Assembly (NCBI RefSeq): GCF_000003815.2
Contig: NC_049987.1
Location: 17,587,959-17,651,958 of the forward strand
DNA from: Branchiostoma floridae
Lineage: Eukaryota > Chordata > Leptocardii > Amphioxiformes > Branchiostomatidae
DNA length: 64,000 nucleotides
Reading direction: 5' to 3'
Shown here: piece by piece, positions 58,810-64,000 of the stretch
Position numbering within the stretch: the first letter of the stretch is position 1
Layout: each line of letters opens with the position of its first letter
Made by a program: the position numbers and the translations under genes
The notes under the pieces: generated by a model
Databases searched by the model: none
Told to the model about the DNA's origin: nothing
The model's input: the letters and a program-made list of their open reading frames with translations, nothing else

Positions 58810-58909
58810 NNNNNNNNNNNNNNNNNNNNNNNNNNNNNNNNNNNNNNNNNNNNNNNNNNNNNNNNNNNNNNNNNNNNNNNNNNNNNNNNNNNNNNNNNNN
58901 NNNNNNNNN
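58810..58909. other. Assembly gap (100 N)
   Basis: Exactly 100 undetermined bases, the usual placeholder for a scaffold gap of unknown length. Open frames crossing it are meaningless. Confidence 0.99.
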
Positions 58910-61900
58910 ATCGATCTTGTGCTCTTGGAAAAGACAGTTTATACTTGAAACTATGATAATTATTACGTGAATTATAAAAACAGCTATCGTCGAAAATGAG
59001 ACAACGTGCATCATCGCACAACTGTGTACAGGCGACATGCCAAACTACATACGAATGCAGCAAAGGGAACATAGAGATACACATGCTAACACTCATCACA
59101 TCGACCCTAGACAATACTCTGTCGTCGAAGGTTAACCTCCGTCACAGAGTAACTAGTAGTTCCATCACTCAACTCAGGTATACAAACGGGTACCTGACTT
59201 CGGTTGGGGAGGTAAAAAGGCGGTGGAAGGAGAGGGATGGGCTCCGCCATTCAATACCGTCTATAGACACAGTGGATAACAACCCACTGCCCGTGCAGTC
59301 TCAAAACAAATGCTATATGGGACCACATATTTGGCGGGCAGTCCAATGACGTATTTTGCGACAAAAAAAAACGCTCTCCCAAAGTCTTTTTACATGAAGA
59401 AAGGTATCAAAACTGATTCAAGTTAATTCAAAGGTACATCCATTATGACATGTGTAACATCGCAGTTTCTAATGAATCTACGTGCATGCACTGATCTAAT
59501 TGCTTACTGACGACGCCGTTCTTACCATGCATGTTTTGATCAAAGGAATAAACATTGCAGAAATAATGCTGACAATCGCACAAATTATACCCATCAGCTT
59601 ATTGGGGTCTAACAAGTTGACATTTTCATTTTGAATCAGAAGTGTACAATTTAAAATAACATGAAAGAGAGAAAATCCTTTTTGAAATTTTGTTATCTAA
59701 GAATTAATTTCTTTCTATCTTTATACAATACCCTTCCGGGTAGTGTAAGGGCTGTTTTTCTGCACTTTCGGGCGTAAATCCTGTGGAACACCCCTTCGGC
59801 TTGTGGGCTGTTTTGCCCGGGCGCGACCGGGCCCCTGGATTTTTTTAAAATTCGCAATTAAAATTAACTCGGGATCCGGTGCAAAAAAAACAATAAAGGG
59901 GGAGGGGAAATTGTTTTGATACGCACGAATATTGCATTCGTATACAATGTAATAAAGACAGTTTGGTCTTATGAAGTTTTTAGACAGTGTCGCAACGGTG
60001 GCACGCGCCGTGAGTTGCATAAAATATGTTGAAGTTACAAAAGCACGTGCTAGGCGTGTGCTAGGCCGGTCAAAACACTACAGGCGTTTGACGTTATCTT
60101 CGCACTTTCGTAACCTCAACATTGTCTTTCAACGCATTCAGCACGTGGGTCTTGGCTCACACTGTTTGTAAACTTTCCAATTTGTATCAAAGCAAAGTTG
60201 CCATCTCAAAGAGATTGTTTTTGCAGACGATACATAACGCGTTATAAACATGCGCATGTTCTCTCAGACGTAGCCGTATTGTTACCTTCTCACCACAAAA
60301 CTCTGAGTGGACGGTTTCAAAAGGTCTAATAATGTGTTTTGACGGCATATCACGAAGTGAAGTGCGTCACTCGCCACTCAAAACCTCGCCAAGTGCGTTA
60401 TAATCCTCTCCAATCATATCATAACGCACGCTGTGTCATCAAATCTAACCACACAGAACTTTTAACACGCCAGAGTCGCAAGCGTCTTTATTAGCGGGCA
60501 CCGGCGTGCGTGTGCGGGCGGGGGTCTTATTTCATTTCACCGCACGGGTTCAAGAGCACGCCGGCGCTCTTGTGAAAGGACTGATTGAACATTGGCGAGT
60601 TAGAGCTGGCGCCATGACCATTCTAAAAAGGCTCGTTACTTTAGGCACTCAGACGGCGCTAAGAAGGCTAGGACGGCAGGCGCCAGGGTCCCGGCTAGAG
60701 CCGTCCGTAATTCCATCATAACGCGGCCACGCAGTTCCCAAATATCTAATACGATGACAGGAAAAGTAATCTACATGCATACAAATTAGGGGTGAACCGT
60801 ATTGACTATGTATGCGTGTTAGCGGTGAGCTAGGTCATCAGTTGAAGTGGGGCAACTTAGAATAATGAATGACAATAACTTGAATAAGCATATTCATATC
60901 GATGGTGAAAATTGGCATGAAATTGCGATCTTTCAAGATTTGAACAAAAAAACAAAACACTCCAGTGCCAGTCACTGGTTCCTTTCTTGACAGCTTCTCA
61001 TGTTTTCTGCTTGACCGAAAGTTCCGCTGCAGTTCCGTAGAAAGCCGCTATGAGCTCATTATTGAGAACTTTGCCGAAAACAGAACCTTCTCGGCGAAGG
61101 TAATATTGCAACGCACCTTTTGCCATGTGTGTATGAAGTCCTATTGCAACTTAAATATACACACTGACAATTCAGTAAGTAACAATTAAGCCACAAAATT
61201 CCGAAAGTATAAACGCAAGGAACTTCTAAGAACCGTGCAAAACTTCTTATGTGACGGCTTTTATTATTTTCCTTCCGCGTGAATTTGAAACCACTCTCCG
61301 TCGCACGTGACTCCAGTGTTTTGATTGTGTTGGTTTCAACCAATCTCCGTTCCCCGCCGCAAGCTTTGACAACTCGGCCCGCGCTCGCTTTGACAGCTCC
61401 ACAACCCCAACAAATGTTTGCGGTTTTCCGCCCTTGGCGAGCGTCAGGTTGCCCGGTGCCGTTTAAAAGAGGAATGTTGTCCCCTCTCAGCTCTGTGCAA
61501 TGAATTTTTGACAATCAGATTATTGGACGTTATTGTGTTTCTGACTGGGGCCAGTGTGGTCGACCTGCTTTCCGCCGGCGCCGCGTGGCATGTCATGAGT
61601 CGGCGGCCCTGGTTGGTCAGGGTTGTTTGATGGACAGGCGCGTGACGTAATGTGTGGGCCAAATCAAATTTTTCAACTGTTTTGGGACATACCAAGTAGA
61701 TGTTGGGTTGGAATAGCGGAACTCGCTCACAATTTTCTCATGGCCGAGCTTCTTTGAAATCTACTTACTTGTAACGAATGTTTACAGATCTCGTGGCGGG
61801 GGAATGTGAGGGAGAGCCCGTTGACGGCTGTCAGAGGAACCCGGCTGTCAGAAAACGCTTACAATCTTCCACCGCCACACGAAAGAAAAAGAAGACAGCT

Positions 61901-62064
61901 ACATCTGCTTGAAGATACTCTATTTGTTGCCAAAAGACCGCATAAACCATCTGGGGCTAAATAAACATTTAGTAAGGCTTGCTAGATACTTTGAGAGTAA
62001 TACCAGGGCCCGGGTCTTTCCTAGAAGCATAACGTACATGTTATATGACATGGAATATTTTATT
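58910..62064. other. Intergenic region with GC-rich segments, no gene called
   Basis: GC-rich, CpG-containing patches lie near 59750-59840, 60480-60720 and 61290-61620. Open frames of 70-150 codons exist but lack splice support or recognisable protein similarity. These patches may be distal control DNA for the gene starting at 63985 or undescribed repeats. Confidence 0.35.
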
Positions 62065-62235
62065 TAATCTCCAAGCAGATCCTACGGTGTAATAAGATAG
62101 TATTCAAAAAGCTGGCAGAGGAGTGAAGTCGGCCTTTGAGTGTACATGCGCTGTTTGACTCATTTTGGCCAGCTATATTCCTTGGCCAGCTTTGATACTA
62201 CATCTTATGGCACCGTAGGGTCTGCTTGGAGATTA
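62065..62235. mobile_element. 171-bp MITE with 9-bp target duplication, Mutator-like
   Basis: The left end TAATCTCCAAGCAGATCCTA and the right end, reversed, TAATCTCCAAGCAGACCCTA are inverted repeats of about 25 bases. TATTTTATT is perfectly duplicated outside (62056-62064 and 62236-62244). A 9-bp duplication is the mark of Mutator-like elements. The same end occurs alone at 48229. Confidence 0.82.
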
Positions 62236-62244
62236 TATTTTATT

Positions 62245-63199
62245 CACGAATGCGCGCTACGGTATGGCCACAGAATTGAAGTTAGGAAAATATTAATATA
62301 TGACGAGAAACAATACGTTGCAAATCTTTCCATGGCCCTCCCAAAAAAATCGAAAGTTGCAGCTCGGAATATTTTTGTTTTGTTACATGCATTATTGCAT
62401 GTAAGCAATCATTTTATATGCAATCTGAAACATCTACATTCAAAATTATATACTTTTTGTGTTCAGTTGTAAATTACAGTGTCCATGGCCCAACAATTTA
62501 ACGTTACAAGAAAGAGCCTGGTAGCCCCAGAGACTCCTTTCCGTAAGTACGTTTTTCAGTGAGGACAGACGAGGCTAGGGAGCTATAATGCGACTGGATA
62601 CAAGGCTAGAAAAAGAACTGGGTCGAATGTTTTGCCCTCTGGATATGGGTCCAGTAATTGGACTCCAAGTCATTCATGGGCCAAGGTTAAACTAAAAATA
62701 GAAGGAATGATATATATTAGGGTTTATATTTATATAAACGAAAACGCAGTTATCTTCGCCGTATCATAGCTTTATTTGACTTATTTATCTTCTTTTTGCA
62801 AACGTTCACTATCGCGAAAATGTCAATTTTATGTTTTTAGTACATGTTGCGACGTTATAAATTAGTGACACCATGAACTTTACGTTTGATGCAATTTTCT
62901 CGATCGTATGAAATCATAATTGATTATACTTTATTTCTCATTCATTAAATGTTAACAGAACTCTTGTAGCGTTATCATGCGAAGTATTACAATTGTCATA
63001 TTTATCAGAATACTGGTGTATCTGCACTACGTGTGTACCGTATGTTTTGGGTGGCATGAAACATATTGCACTGATCCCTATGGGTCAATGATGCACTTCA
63101 TCATTCTTAATAGAGTGCAGGGTGAACTTTCCCTTAAAGGTCTTTCTTGTATATAGAGCGCAAAACGAACGCAGGCCAGCTATGTCAGTCAATGCATGT
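62245..63199. other. Intergenic region, no gene seen
   Basis: AT-rich DNA upstream of a diverged tandem array. No coding exon was recognised. Confidence 0.35.
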
Positions 63200-63607
63200 G
63201 CGCGAATCGTCTCTAAACTTTCCACTGTAAAAATAGTTGTATTGCGCAATACACGTTGTCGGCTGTGTGTAGTGCAGCAGTGTTTTGTCACGTTTTGTAT
63301 GATAAAACACAAAATTTTACTGTGCAAAAAAAAAATTCAAAAGTTCACACCGTAAACGCTAGTATTGAGTTTTGTGTAGATAAAATATGTAAAATAGTCT
63401 CGAAACTTCTACTGTCAACGCTTGAATTGCGTAACTTCACATTTTGTGTAAACAAAACTGTAAAATAGTACAAAATAACACTGAACATTCCACTAAAACA
63501 CTTGTATTGTGTAAAATACGTTGTATGTAAATGAAAAATGCAGTATGGTCAGAGAATTTCATAGTAAAATCGCTAGTATCGCGTAATTTTACGTTTTGTT
63601 TAAATGG
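63200..63607 (+). repeat. Diverged AT-rich tandem units upstream of a promoter
   Basis: Loose units of roughly 65-120 bases share a pattern of AAACTT(C/T)(C/T)ACTGT, a CGCTTGTATTGCGTAA-like word and TTTTGTGTAAA. They begin near 63215, 63337, 63403, 63484 and 63555. The array ends just before the CpG-rich promoter-like segment. Confidence 0.5.
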
Positions 63608-63617
63608 TGACGCGAAC

Positions 63618-63984
63618 CACGTGTTTTACCCCTGCCCTCCGATCGCGGGAAACTGATCAGCGTGCTGACCAATCAGCGCGCGCCCTGCGGATATTTTAAT
63701 TACCCCTGACAACAATCTCCTACGTCATATTCCGCCTGGAAAGCTCGGAAATGTGAGGGGCTCGCAGTGTATGTGTGTGCTCCTTTCCACCGACGTATAT
63801 ATGTGTCTTAGAACCTCTTAAACTCCGCGATTCCTTCTTGTCACGGATCCTAAAGTCTCGAGGATCGTTTTGGAAGTGTTGGCGGTGAGTTGGGAGGTAT
63901 AGCGCCGGATGTGTGACGAGGATCAGTGCGGGTAAAAATCGTTTCGAGTTGTGCCGGGGTTGCAGTGTGCAGGGAGAGAGAAAA
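63618..63984 (+). promoter_or_regulatory. Promoter and 5' leader of a gene running off the window
   Basis: This segment has an E-box CACGTG (63618), CCAATCAG (63669-63676), a CRE-like TACGTCAT (about 63720) and TATATA at 63796-63801, roughly 190 bases before the start codon at 63985. CpG content rises sharply. Start of transcription is expected near 63825. A GGTGAGTTG donor-like word at 63882 would allow an alternative leader intron. Confidence 0.5.
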
Positions 63985-64000
63985 ATGGATATGGAGGACC
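63985..64000 (+). CDS. Start of a plus-strand gene, truncated by the window end
   Basis: The ATG at 63985 has A at -3 and G at +4, a good context, and reads MDMED before the window stops. It follows a promoter-like segment. Nothing can be said about the product from five residues. Confidence 0.4.

Noticed and set aside
58748..59114. Open frames spanning the N run
   Set aside because: The gap has unknown true sequence, so the frames are not real.
59721..60020. 99-codon minus-strand frame with a basic C-terminal half
   Set aside because: The composition is odd, but there is no family match or splice context. It may be a decayed retroelement, which cannot be shown.
61059..61514. 151-codon minus-strand frame
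   Set aside because: It overlaps several competing frames in a GC-rich patch with no recognised domain.

Overview
The window looks like nuclear DNA of an invertebrate deuterostome, most likely an amphioxus (Branchiostoma-like). This is inferred from long AT-rich introns with GT/AG splice sites, AATAAA signals, a very high density of small inverted-repeat transposons and tRNA-derived SINEs, and the gene types present (TEX11, a MECA-like GPCR and an LRR-Ig receptor). No species-specific marker was seen. A 100-N scaffold gap lies at 58810-58909.

Layout. Positions 1-2700 are gene-free and hold a 1.48-kb Harbinger-like non-autonomous transposon. About 2.7-40.2 kb is one large minus-strand gene, the orthologue of the meiotic crossover protein TEX11 (ZIP4/SPO22). 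I could join 32 coding exons with consistent phase into a 941-residue protein, close to the human length of about 940. Two plus-strand genes lie inside consecutive introns of TEX11. One is a single-exon class A GPCR (8802-10121), preceded by a regulatory-looking cluster with two RFX X-boxes, a six-unit heat-shock element and a CCAAT box. The other is a 710-residue LRR-Ig transmembrane receptor (17082-19214). The TEX11 introns also carry transposons, SINEs and minisatellites.

From about 41.35 to 41.52 kb a TATA-less segment with E2F, NRF1-like and ETS-like sites sits between TEX11 and a divergent plus-strand gene. That gene has eight coding exons (41968-45320) and encodes a 298-residue protein I do not recognise. 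The arrangement suggests a shared bidirectional promoter for TEX11 and a possible germline or cell-cycle partner.

From 46 to 63.6 kb I found no convincing gene. The stretch is made of MITEs (one nested inside another), a SINE, satellite-like tandem repeats and unannotated sequence. The last 400 bases look like a promoter and 5' UTR for a plus-strand gene whose start codon is at 63985, just before the window ends.
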